The translations under genes and the position numbers were made by a program. Shown here piece by piece: positions 1 through 10,902 of a stretch of DNA of 64,000 bases. The notes beneath the pieces are model-generated. The model ran no database searches. It worked only from the letters and a program-made list of their open reading frames with translations, and was not told the DNA's origin. Every line of letters starts with the position of its first letter. Within the stretch, counting starts at the first letter, position 1. Source of the DNA: Chrysemys picta bellii (lineage: Eukaryota; Chordata; Testudines; Emydidae); assembly GCF_011386835.1 (NCBI RefSeq), contig NC_088794.1, positions 89,388,009 to 89,452,008 of the forward strand, given 5' to 3'.

Positions 1-46
1 GACCATGAAATTGACCAAAATGGACCATGAATTTCATAGGGCCCTA
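1..46. mobile_element. End of an hAT-like repeat (fragment)
   Basis: The window opens inside a segment with the repeated phrase GACCATGAAATTGACCAAAATGG and a TAGGGCCCTAG-like end. In reptile genomes this kind of sequence is the terminal part of an hAT-type MITE. Only about 45 bases are present, so the assignment rests on recognition of the end and not on a target-site duplication. Confidence 0.4.
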
Positions 47-590
47 GCTATGAATATAAGTGCACTATCCCAGAAGTTAATGTTCAAGTCAAAGTTAGAT
101 TTAGATATTAAACAGAAAATGGAACTAACTCCATGCTTCTAAACAGTCGCTACAGAGAGGCTCACAGATCCATGATGGACCCCAAACTACAGTTGACAGT
201 ACTATTAGCACCACCACCTGACTATGTGCTACTATTACACACACACACAAAAAACACACACCACACCCTCAAATCCCAAGGCAGGAGAGGCCGCAACCTG
301 ATGGGAGTGCACAGAGTTGATCCTACCTATTACCAGGAAACAAATGAGGGGTTCTAGAAGGTAAAATGCTTCCTGCCACAATGCACAGTCAGTTCCCCCC
401 TTAAAGGTTACTCTGTCTCCTCCCTTTCATACCACAAGCACACCCAATAAAGAGAACCAATAGGAAGCCCTGTAATACAGGAGAGGTGGTAGAGTGAATC
501 ACCTAGATCCACCACCCCAATCAATATTATATCTATATCTCACCTGGTCTCGCTACACACCAGTTATCATTAAGTCATAATCTATCAACA

Positions 591-699
591 AACAGAGGGT
601 CCTGTGGCACCTTTAAGACTAACTGTTAGTCTTAAAGGTGCCACAGGACCCTCTGTTGCTTTTCACAGATTCAGACTAACACGGCTACCCCTCTGATAC
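591..699 (+). mobile_element. Short fold-back retroposon with 12-bp target-site duplication
   Basis: Two perfect 33-bp inverted arms (591-623 and 625-657) are separated by one base. They are followed by a 42-base unpaired tail that contains CAGACTAACACGGCTACC. The whole is flanked by the direct repeat AATCTATCAACA (579-590 and 700-711). The tail matches the 3' end of the larger fold-back element at 40.1-40.5 kb, so this is a second, 5'-shortened member. A long target-site duplication of this type fits target-primed retrotransposition better than cut-and-paste transposition. Confidence 0.8.
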
Positions 700-2390
700 A
701 ATCTATCAACAGTTATTATACAGCAGAATCTCAGACCCTGCAGCAATCAGTTATTAACTAGGCTTAAAAATACAACCTTGTTTAAATATGAACGGAATTT
801 TGACTCTTCCAGTAGGTAATTCTATTTCTTCCCAAAGAAATAAGAACTTCTGTTTGCTCAGTATTGTCTTATTAATATTTGGTAGTTTTACTCAGACTGT
901 TCTCATGGGTATCAAATACCCCTTTTGGTCTCTGCATTTTGAGCATGTGACTTAGAGTTTGTATAAGATAATATATTAAAATATTGAACCAAAAAAACTT
1001 TTCAAAAGGAAAGTAACAGCCCCCACCTTAGATCACAGAATTAGAGTAACAACTGCCTTCAAAGTTGTATAATTGAAAACAAAGTATCTGTATAATCTCA
1101 TTAAGAAAAAAAAAGTGCCACTAATTTAGACAAGTTAAGAAAAACAAAGAACCAAGGAAAAGGCCTGAACTGAAAACTTTCCCACTCTCTTGAATGTCTT
1201 AATGAATGGATTTTCCAATACATCAGTAGCAAAAATAAAAAGTTAGCACCAGCATATCATTGCATGCAGACAGGGAAATAACTCCTCAGGACCAATAACC
1301 CATGTTGTGACTGATGAATGGGCAGTAAGTGAAAGACTTCTTTTTGGCAGAAAATAATGCAGGAGTAGAGAGCCCACCACATCCTGTATATTCTAGCAGC
1401 ATTGTACAATGTATCCACAAAGCCTGGCAAACTGACAAAGGACAGAACCTCGAAAGGTGAGTCTACAATATTCCCCAAGTTGGTCACAGCTCTCCAGAAG
1501 TATATATTCTTACTCATCTTTATGATCTTAAAAAATACAGGACTAATTAGTGCTCCCTGCATTCCCCGCTGAACCTGCACATATGTGTGTAAAATTATCA
1601 TGCCAATTTGTTGGCTAGAAAGTGACAATGCTCCCATCTCTCACCTTCCTGTTGGTGGGGGGCACCAATCTCTATGCCCAAGAGCAAATAACTCCGATTA
1701 GCTCATAAAACAGCCTCCCTCTCCTTATATAGAAATATTACCTTTTTAAAGAAAGTAGTGTTGGTGACCCAGTTCAATTCTGATGGAAGATGCCAGATTG
1801 AAAGCCCGGGAGAGTTTAGTCAGCGGTACACACACACACGCACACACCCGGCCAGTGCACCTTAATCTTGCCCTGAATGGATCCAACTCTGGGATTGTGG
1901 CGGTTGGGGGCGGGAAGAGGGGAGAGAAAGGCAGTGGTTTGATGTCCGTTCAGTTTTTCCCTCTGATGAGACTGTCAGGAAGAGGGCCTGTTGTAACTGG
2001 GCTATGTTATACCTAGAAAATTAATTGAGGCCACCATTTCATACAGAACTATGAAACAGTAACAATTTTCAGTCACTATTACCCTTGAGCTGGATTTAAG
2101 ATACTTACCTGGAAGTAAAGGTTAAATGCTCTGCACCTATTTTTTTTAAATAAATTAATATTATGAATTGCTGGGTCAGCTGTTCAGATTCATGCTGAAG
2201 TTAGCTGTATTTGGGAGGTTTTGGAAAGGAGCGGTGTTTCACAGTTTTATAGAATGGGGAGCCAAAAGCATGGCAGTGATGGGAAGTCATTAGAAAGCGG
2301 CAGCTTTGCAGTATCAATATGGATATTTCAGACTCTACACAATACACCAAAAAATTGCTCACTTAGAGAGCAGTATCTTTTAGATTCAAT

Positions 2391-2560
2391 GTGTTAGAAA
2401 GACACAAGATTGGAGTCAGAACTCCTGGGTGTTATTCTCAGCTCTGCCCTTACCACACATCATCTTGATCATGTCACTTAATCACCCTGCACTTCAGTTT
2501 CACTTTTTGTAAAATAGAGACTGACTTTTGTAAAGTGCTTTTAAGATCTTGGATTAGTAA
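2391..2560 (+). repeat. MIR-like tRNA-derived SINE
   Basis: The stretch reads like the conserved MIR/CORE-SINE body. It contains a degenerate equivalent of the phrase AACTCCTGGGT...CAGCTCTGCC, then a GTCACTTAATC-type segment and CAGTTTC...TTGTAAAATAGAGA, which matches the usual order of this family. No target-site duplication was found. Confidence 0.6.
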
Positions 2561-3150
2561 TATCTGAAAAGTAATCCCACAATATATTGCCAAAAATAAT
2601 CATGTTTTACTGAACCAACCAAGAGAGTGCAAGTATCGCTTGCTGGCTGGCTCCCTGCAGCATCAGTTAACTGGCATTATTCCTGTGCTGCCATCTCTAA
2701 GGCTGATGCACAAGTAGAGAAGTAAACAAGAGCAGCTATGTTAATTTCTTTATTCCACTAGAAACACAAAAGGGGTAGAAATAAGAGATGGTGACTGCTC
2801 AGTATCCGAAAGTCTTGGCCAATTTGTTTAATTCCTTAGGCTGGATAAATTCTGAGCCTCTCAAACACTATGCAATACAAAGGGAAACCATATTAATCAC
2901 ATACGGGGGGAAGTGGGGGAAACACACACACACACACACCTACCTTTCTCCACTTTTCTCCTTTAAAAATAAATAAAGGAAGGCATTGTGCGGGGGATAA
3001 ATCCCAAAACAGCTGCTGTACTTACCCAGTCACATAACTGGGATTATACATCCCATTGAAGGAACCATTAGAAAGCTTGCCTAACAGATTCCAAGTCTGT
3101 CCATTGCAGTACAATTGGAAGTCACTTGGCAGCAAAATATCATTATACAC

Positions 3151-4342
3151 TGTGACAGTGTACCCTATAAGGCTTTATGGGGAGGGGGTGCTTATAAATG
3201 TATGGATGACATAGCTGGATATGTTTTGTGCTGCCTGTGCCATGTAACATATCTCCGTAAAGGTTCTGGTCTACTATATCTATTCATCCTATTTGTACAT
3301 ATATATCATTTTCTACTCGAGGTTAAGAATATGGGCTGTATGCTTGCTTGATTTCTAAGTAAGCTTTGTGAGGCATTTGGTCAGCTTCTTTAGGAAGGAA
3401 TTCGCCAGGTTAAGTACCTGATCAGGAGACACTTAGGGAACAATGCATCTTGGAATGCTCCAATCCACATGAGAAGTCTTCCTGGAGACATGCAAGATGC
3501 CATGTGGACAATGGCATCGGCCTGCAAAGACTGAGTCATGCAGGGGCATGTGACTTGCCCAGGTGACTCCAAAACTCCATCCTGGAGCTGGACTTTGCAT
3601 AGGAGGGAGGAGGGGGGTCTCCACCCACAAGAGAGAGTCTATTTAAACCTGTGGGAGACCCCTCCATTTTGTCTTCAGCTGGCTAAAGAAGGAGCCTCTC
3701 CACCCCCCCCAGGATACTTGAAGGAGACTGAAACAAAGGACAGTAACTGCAGGGGGTGTGAGTGATTGCTGGACCCAGGCTAAAAGGAGATCAGCCTGTA
3801 AAAGGGAGCACTCTGGAACTGGTGAGGAAATTATCTGTATTCAGTTTGATTAGGCATAGATTCGCGCATTTTATTTTATTTTGCTTGGTGACTTACTTTG
3901 TTCTGTCTGTTACTACTTTGAACCACTTAAATCCTACTGTCTGTATTTAATAAAATCACTTTTTATTTAGTAATTCACTCAGAGTATGTATTAATACCTG
4001 GGGGAGCAAACAGCTGTGCATATCTCTCTATCAGTGTTATAGAGGGCGAACAATTTATGAGTTTGCCCTGCATAACGGATTTATCTGGGTTTAGACCCCA
4101 TTGGGAGTTGGGCATCTGAGTGCTAAAGACAAGCACTCTACTGTGAGCTGTTTTCAGGTAAACTTGCAGCTTTGGGACAAGTGATTCAGACCCTGGATCT
4201 GTGTCTGGAGCCAAACAGGAGTGTCTGGCTCAGCAAGACAGGGTGCTGGAGTCCTGAGCTGGCAGGGAAAACAGAAGCAGGGGTAGTCTTGGCACATCGG
4301 GTGGCAGCTCCCAAGGGGGTTTCTGTGATCCAACCCGTCACA
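3151..4342 (+). mobile_element. Solo LTR of an endogenous retrovirus, 5-bp target-site duplication
   Basis: The element starts TGTGACAGTG and ends CCGTCACA, the TG...CA pattern with short inverted ends typical of retroviral LTRs. It is flanked by the perfect direct repeat TACAC (3146-3150 and 4343-4347). A TATTTAA box lies near 3640 and a polyadenylation signal (AATAAA) near 3949, so the transcriptional orientation is plus. The length is 1192 bp. No gag, pol or env follows on either side, so it is a solo LTR left by LTR-LTR recombination. A related LTR lies in the opposite orientation at 29.6-30.8 kb. Confidence 0.85.
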
Positions 4343-4819
4343 TACACCATAAAGTACAGCACAGACCTCTCAAAAGTCATGGGTGCAGGGTCAGCTATCT
4401 TTAAGGATTACATTTGTTTTCTGACACTCTCCGCAAAGCAACCAAACCACTCATCTCAGATCCTCAGAGCTCCCAAGGATGGGGATTTTTTGCTCCGGGT
4501 TTAGATAATTACCCCCAAACCTACAAGCTTTAAGACTGTTCTTCTTATTCTTCACCACATGCATCTCCATGGGCATCACGTTTCAGGAAGTGATAAGAGG
4601 ATGGAAAGAGGAAAAAAAAAACAGGAGAGATGCCTGAGCTAAGCTGTACAAGGAGCTACAGGCACCCTTACTTGCTTCCCTTTTCATTTAAGGAAAGAAA
4701 GCATAGAATCTATTTTGTAGGCTGCATCTCAACTACCAATATCTTCAAGAACAGAAATCATGGAACCTTTAAAAGGGACAATTCAGCTGTGTTACCCCCT
4801 ACAAGATGGAATGATCTCC

Positions 4820-5433
4820 TGTGACAGTGTTGCTGTCCTACTTTTCTCCCTTCCACAGGGGCTAGATCACTGCCCAGTTTCCACCAAACTGTGGCAGGAT
4901 TTCCCCTCTACAGTTACTCCTTGTGACCCACTGTGGCACTATTCACTCTGCCTCAGTCTCCCCCGCAGGAAACTCTCCCAGGTAGAAGTGTCTCTCAGTA
5001 TCATCCAGCAAGGTACCAGAAACAAATTTGACAACAGTCCAAATACAACATAAACAAAAGCATTTTCTATCCCTCCTGAGCTCTCAACTCTTTCCTCCTC
5101 TCTTACAGAGTGCTGACTCAAGGCTTTCCCCCTCTAGCAGTTTCCCTTCTTCCAGGACCAATCACAGGAGCCAGCCTCCCTCCTGCAACCCTGCTCAATT
5201 CTCCTCCAGACCATCTATCTGGGAGTTACCCTTCTACAGGTGCTACCATAGGAGCCAACTGCCCTTCTGCAGTTTCCTTTCCCAACTGAGCTCTCACAGC
5301 TCTTTTGTAGGCAGCCCCTTCTTAGTTAGGCTAATTATCAGATGGCCCTATCAGAATCAGCTGGGAGGGTAGCTGATCTGTCACAGGCAAGGGTGGGCCC
5401 AATATCCCTTAGAGGGTCAACCAACCTGTGACA
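4820..5433. mobile_element. Probable second solo LTR
   Basis: The segment begins TGTGACAGTG, as the LTR at 3151 does, and ends AACCTGTGACA. It is bounded by the near-identical pentamers TCTCC (4815-4819) and TCTTC (5434-5438). It is about 614 bp, GC-balanced and without coding capacity. The interior does not obviously match the 3151 LTR, so it would be another family. A MITE with similar ends is the alternative. Confidence 0.4.
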
Positions 5434-6550
5434 TCTTCCCAAAGAAGAAGTCCAAGCCCATTATTTTCAAAACCTTTGGAAGGTATAGAAATAGGATTCT
5501 ACTCTAAAAAACACAGCTTCTCCAGTGCCTGCCAATTAAACCATTCAGTCCCTCAAAAATATTCCAAATTTTTTTTTTTTCAAACTCTTGTTTGTTAATA
5601 TCTACAGAGTATACATTCAAACACGAACTCTTAGTAAGCTCTGAGGCTCCGAAGGTCATACACCATGCATCACAGGAAAATAAAAAGTTTCCAACTTGAT
5701 TTGTGTCCTCAATGCCAAAATAATCTGGGAATTTAAGTATTTCATAGATACAGCCAGAAGAGAGTGTACATAAGACAATAAAAACAAGGTCACTCATTGC
5801 AGTTATATAGTTTGATAGATAAACTTTAAAAAACTAAACAATCAAGCACTTATGAACAGCATCTGTACTATGCGGAGTCCATAGTTGTAGTACCAATTAG
5901 ATTGTTTCCATATTTGCAAAATGTGGGAGATAAAATAATGGAATCTTATTATAGATAATCTAACACCCCTTCCTCAGCTACCAACCTTGGCACTTAGTTT
6001 GTTTACTATACTGCTGCTTTCTGCAGATCTTGCTGGGCTAGAGCAGAAACTTCCCCCCTTCCAATGTTCCTGTTTTTTTTTTTTTCTGATAGCATCTTTA
6101 ACTCACAGTCCTTGATGGAGTGCTGCTGGGCAGGCTTAAGTGGCACAGCATATGGTGCAATAAATTCTCAGCCTTTCCCCTCTCAACAAGAGAGGCCTCT
6201 GGACTTGAAAAAGAATTTTCATATTCACTTTGCCTTAATCTCATCCAGGCACTCACTCATTTCCCCCCCTTCCCCTAATACTTAATGTATTGTTTCCTCC
6301 CAGATCGGGTTGGGTGGGATTTTTGAAAAGTTATCTAGTGTCTCAGTCTGACTTCATCTGCAGTGGAGCAAGCGCCACTAATTTACTCTGCCAACATTTA
6401 CTGTTGCTCTTCACAGCACGGATGGTACAGATAAGCTATAACATTTTGCTTCTCTATCCCAACCAGAACTCTGTGCTTGGCTAAGGAACTTAACTTATCA
6501 TGCAGCTTGCAATACTCTAAATTTTTAGACTCAACAAATTCAAAATGAAA

Positions 6551-6696
6551 TACACCGCTACCTCGATATAACACGACCCGATATAACATGAATTCGGATA
6601 TAACGCTGTGCACTCCGGTGGATCAAAGCAAGTTCAATATAACGCGGTAAGATTTTTTGGCTCCCGAGGACAGCGTTATATCGAGGTAGAGGTGTA
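6551..6696. mobile_element. pogo/Tigger-like MITE with TA duplication
   Basis: A 146-bp element has terminal inverted repeats of the form TACACC.CTACCTCGATATAAC and its complement. Repeated GATATAAC/GTTATATC motifs fill the interior. The TA dinucleotides at both outer edges act as the target duplication, as in Tc1/mariner and pogo elements. It has no coding capacity. Confidence 0.8.
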
Positions 6697-6784
6697 TGCA
6701 GACAAAAGGAGTTTTAAAAATGAGTTTTATGCTTTACGGTACCTTTCACTGAATAATTCAAAATGTTCTGTAAGTGTTAACGAA

Positions 6785-6915
6785 TGAAGTCTCACTGCCT
6801 CCTTATGAAATAGGCAAATAAGTGTTTTCTTACAGATGGAGAAAATAGGCACAAAAATTCAAGAATAGGTCAGCATCAGAGCTAGGACCTACTCTGGTCA
6901 ACTCTTCACTTCAAA
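6785..6915 (-). repeat. MIR-like SINE, minus strand, decayed
   Basis: Read on the plus strand, the order is ACAGATGGAGAAAATAGGCAC, then a degenerate ...AGGTCAGCATCAGAGCTAGGACCTAC segment. This is the complement of the MIR/CORE-SINE body (cf. 36.2 kb). It is decayed, with no duplication found. Confidence 0.45.
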
Positions 6916-6999
6916 GCATTTACTAACATGCCTTTAACACATCCACAACACAGAAGGGAAATGAAAATTTTTAGGATTCTGGGAAAAATTTAAAAATTG

Positions 7000-7530
7000 G
7001 GATTATTTACTTTAGAAAAGAGATGAATAAAAGGAACAATGACAGCAGTATGTAAGAATTAATGTTACAGAGAAAGTTGGTTCAGAGCTTCTGTGCTCCT
7101 TGTCTTGAAACACAAGACCAGAAGGACATTCAATTTATTAAAAATGTAACAAAGACTAAACACTTTTTCCATACAACTCATAATTCAACTACAAAACTCG
7201 CAGCCACAGAATTTCCCTGAAGCTAAAAACTTAAGACTCAAAAAGGGATTGGACATTTACAGGGATGAGGCTATCTAAAGTTAACAGTTAATGCTAACAA
7301 ATTTGAAAGCAACATTATGCTTCAGATCTTAATCTAAATCTCTAATTATAAGGGATTAGAATGAGAGTAGATCATTCCACATCTGCCAAATGTGAGGTTT
7401 CTTGTATTTTTTTCCGTCTTCAGCATCTGGTGCTGGCCACTGTTAGAAACAGCATACTCAACCACATCTGGACCACTGATCTGATCCAGTAGGGCAATTC
7501 TTACATTCCTAATATTAAGTATTACTTACA
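7000..7530 (+). mobile_element. CR1 LINE, 3' end fragment
   Basis: The segment resembles the last part of CR1 ORF2 and its 3' region. It contains a degenerate ACTTTAGAAAAGAGATGAATAA, then AAAAGGGATTGGACATTTAC, then GCATCTGGTGCTGGCCACTG and GATCTGATCCAGTAGGGCA. The same final phrase closes the CR1 copy at 24.3-26.0 kb, which places both in one subfamily. It lies in intron 2 of MAP3K9, antisense to the gene. Confidence 0.7.
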
Positions 7531-7689
7531 TTTACCTCAGGTTTACCTAGTCTCATTATTCTACTGAAGGATAATGCAAATTTGCATTTTAAGTTCAGTG
7601 GTACTTTCCTACATACTGATATATGCTGAAGTGACTCAATTCAACTTCTTTTGAGATCTCAGGAGTATTAGTTGTACTAATACTAAGTT

Positions 7690-7836
7690 GAACTCCCACC
7701 TGTTCATGGTGTGTGTGTGTGTGCTCAATATATGTTCCACTCTATATGCATCCGAAGAAGTGGGCTGTAGCCCACGAAAGCTTATGCTCTAATAAATTTG
7801 TTAGTCTCTAAGGTGCCACAAGTACTCCTGCTCTTT
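7690..7836 (+). mobile_element. Single-armed copy of the fold-back retroposon family with hammerhead-like motif
   Basis: From ACTCCCACCTGTTCATG to the CTAAGGTGCCACAAGTACTCC segment, this copy follows the right arm of the palindromic element at 40.3-40.47 kb almost base for base. It has an expanded TG run and no inverted left arm. The motif CCGAAGAAGTGGGC...GCCCACGAAAGC lies at about 7753-7784. It lacks the terminal CAGACTAACACGG tail, so it is truncated at its 3' side. Confidence 0.7.
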
Positions 7837-7994
7837 TTTCAAGTACGTATATTAGCTCACTGTACAAATATGTTTCCTGTTGGGGAAATATTGTCCTTTA
7901 CTGCATGCAACCAACTTGGTTACCTCTGCAAAGTACACACAACTGACACTGTGAAATTAACACTTGCTCTAAGTCTTTGTTTATAAGATGCTTA

Positions 7995-8621
<627 letters not shown>

Positions 8622-8852
8622 TTAAGAATTATCCAACCACTAGTTCATACATGGAAAAGTCTGCGATGCCCAATGCCATCCTTACAAAATAAGTCAACCT
8701 CTAATAGAAGCCATAAGTGAACTACTTACTAGACTCACCCTTAAACAGTAGGAATGAAAAAGATAACTCTGTGCCTCCCTACTGTGATCTGAGGGATCTT
8801 CTGGGGGTTGGCAAATTTTTATAAATACTTTGTAAAACACCATCATGAAAAT

Positions 8853-9987
8853 TACTCCTGGGGGAATTCGGCGCTACTGTGCATACACAGAATTTATATC
8901 CCCCTGCAGACTTCTTTACTTCCCCGCAAAAAAATGACTTTCTGATGGGAAAGCAAAGGGAAGCCACAAGAGCAGTCATGCGACCCTCCCCAGCAGTATG
9001 TTTTGGGTGCCAGGGCAGCCAGCAGAGAGATAAATCACTGTAGGAAAGGGGGCAGGACTGGGGAAGACCCAAGTGGTGGCTCCTACCCTGTGCCAGGCTC
9101 AGCTGCTAGTCCCGGCTGGGCTGGAGAAGACAGGACTTCCTCTTCTCCTGCACAGCATTTGGTCTGGGTCAGACCCACACCCAAATTTCTCGCCAGGCTG
9201 CAGGAAGCTCTGCAAACTGCACCCATCACTTCCTCAGCTGCAGGGGGGAAGGATCATTGTATGGGGAGCTGCTCCCCCATCCGTCCAACCCCCGTGCACC
9301 CAGACCCTCCCTCCTAGCCTCACCCCTCCCTCCTGCACTCTGAACCCCAACCCCCAATGAACCCCACTCCCTTTGCACCTGGACCAGCCCAACGAGCCAC
9401 CCACAACCAGATCCCCACCAAGCCCCACTCCCCAAGCATCTGGACCCCTCCATACCCAGACCCCCCTGCCAAGCTCTATCCCCCCCCCCACACACACACC
9501 CAGGACCCCCCCCCCGCTGAGTCCCATTACTGTTGCACCCAGAACCCCACACAACAAGCCCCTGTGCATCCAGATCCCCCCTGCACCCGGATCCCCCACT
9601 AAGCCAGACACACCCAGCTTGCCCCACACAGAACCCTCTCAACCCACACCTGGATCCCCTACACACTAAGCCCCTCCATGCTTGGATCCTGCCTGCCCAC
9701 ACCTGGTGCACCTGGCATGGAGGGGCAGGGCCCTGGGGTGTTTCTGGGGCAGATCCGGTACTTGTGCTGTGTCAGGGTTGGGTGCAGCCTCACCGCTGAG
9801 TCCATATCCCGGGGCAGGATTTGCAGAGTGGTCTCCCACCTCTGTGCAGCCAGTGGCCTGTGCTCCCCAATGCCATGCTGGAGCCTCCACATTTATTTGA
9901 CAAAAAAAAAATTACAGAATTTTGCAGAATTTTAAGACATTGTGTGCAGAATTTTTATTTTTTTGGCACAGAATGCCCTCAGGAGTA
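8853..9987. mobile_element. TIR DNA transposon (TACTCCTGGGGG family) carrying a C-rich minisatellite
   Basis: Inverted ends TACTCCTGGGGGAATTC and GAATGCCCTCAGGAGTA are flanked by the direct repeat GAAAAT (8847-8852 and 9988-9993). The right subterminal region has the AT-rich phrase TTTTGCAGAATTTTAAG. The interior, about 9260-9680, is a C-rich degenerate minisatellite with CCCC.GACCC and TCTGGACCCC-type units. Long open frames there are composition artefacts. Related copies lie at 28132-29336 and 39395-39486. The 6-bp duplication does not settle the superfamily, and no transposase is present. Confidence 0.7.
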
Positions 9988-10780
9988 GAAAATGTTCTCC
10001 ATCTGCACATGAGTTCATTGAACTTTATCTTCAGGCACTGCGTTTAGTTTGTGATACACCTTTATTAAAACATCCACAGTTTGACATAAATAAATGCTTT
10101 TAAACTATTTTTTTATTTCCTGACCCCATCACATGATGTGTCAGGATTACACTCTATTCACATAGTAGCCACTGCTATAGACCTAGTCAAAAGCAAACAA
10201 AAATTGCATTTTTTTGCATTTGCTCCTTCTGTGTCTATGTTCATTCAACTGCTACAAACATGTTTTCACTCCTGTTAAAATCTAGTTTGCGCCCGTTTGG
10301 CTGTATAGGCTGCAGGGCTCTCTCACCAACAGGTCAACAGAATTATCAGCAGAGTTCTGATGTCACTGACATTATTTGAGAGACAGCACAGCGGGATTTT
10401 CAGACTGCACACTGAGTTTGCAGAACTGATACTAAGAAGAGTCATCTTTGGACCATCACATAATGTGACTTTGATACGGAAATATTTAATATGGAAAACC
10501 AGAGGATCATCATTTTAAAGATTTATTTAAACACACACACACCCCCACAACTGAACCTTAAATTGTATATACTGGTTTAGATTGGTGATTGCACAAAATT
10601 AAGTTTGTTTGTAATTTTGGTTGACTTGTTTCTGACCAAGATCAAGGAAACATGGATTAGACACAAGCAAGACAGAGAGATGCTATAATTAGGCTTGGAA
10701 GGATTAGATTTTTAATCAGCACATGTTAGTAAACATCAATTTCACCAAAGACCCACAAACCCACAATAAAATAATTCCAA

Positions 10781-10902
10781 AATATACAAAGCAAATACCC
10801 TTAAATCAGTCTCTAAATACTCAAACTTTACAGATGGGCAAAGTAAGAAAAATGCTGTTTGAGTATTTAGAGACTGATCTAAGGGTATTTGCTTTGTATA
10901 TT
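10781..10902. repeat. 46-bp near-perfect inverted repeat
   Basis: Arms 10781-10826 and 10857-10902 are complementary at 45 of 46 positions (one T/C difference). They enclose a 30-base spacer with TTTACAGATGGGCAAAG. The arms are AT-rich and unique within the window. I found no terminal duplication and no family resemblance. Transcribed as part of the MAP3K9 primary transcript, it would form a strong hairpin. Confidence 0.8.

Noticed and set aside
1257..1637. 126-codon minus-strand open frame
   Set aside because: I found no domain, splice context or repeat relationship. It is of a size expected by chance in this much DNA.
9003..9935. Many overlapping open frames
   Set aside because: They arise from a C-rich minisatellite inside a TIR element, are present in most frames at once and are compositionally biased.
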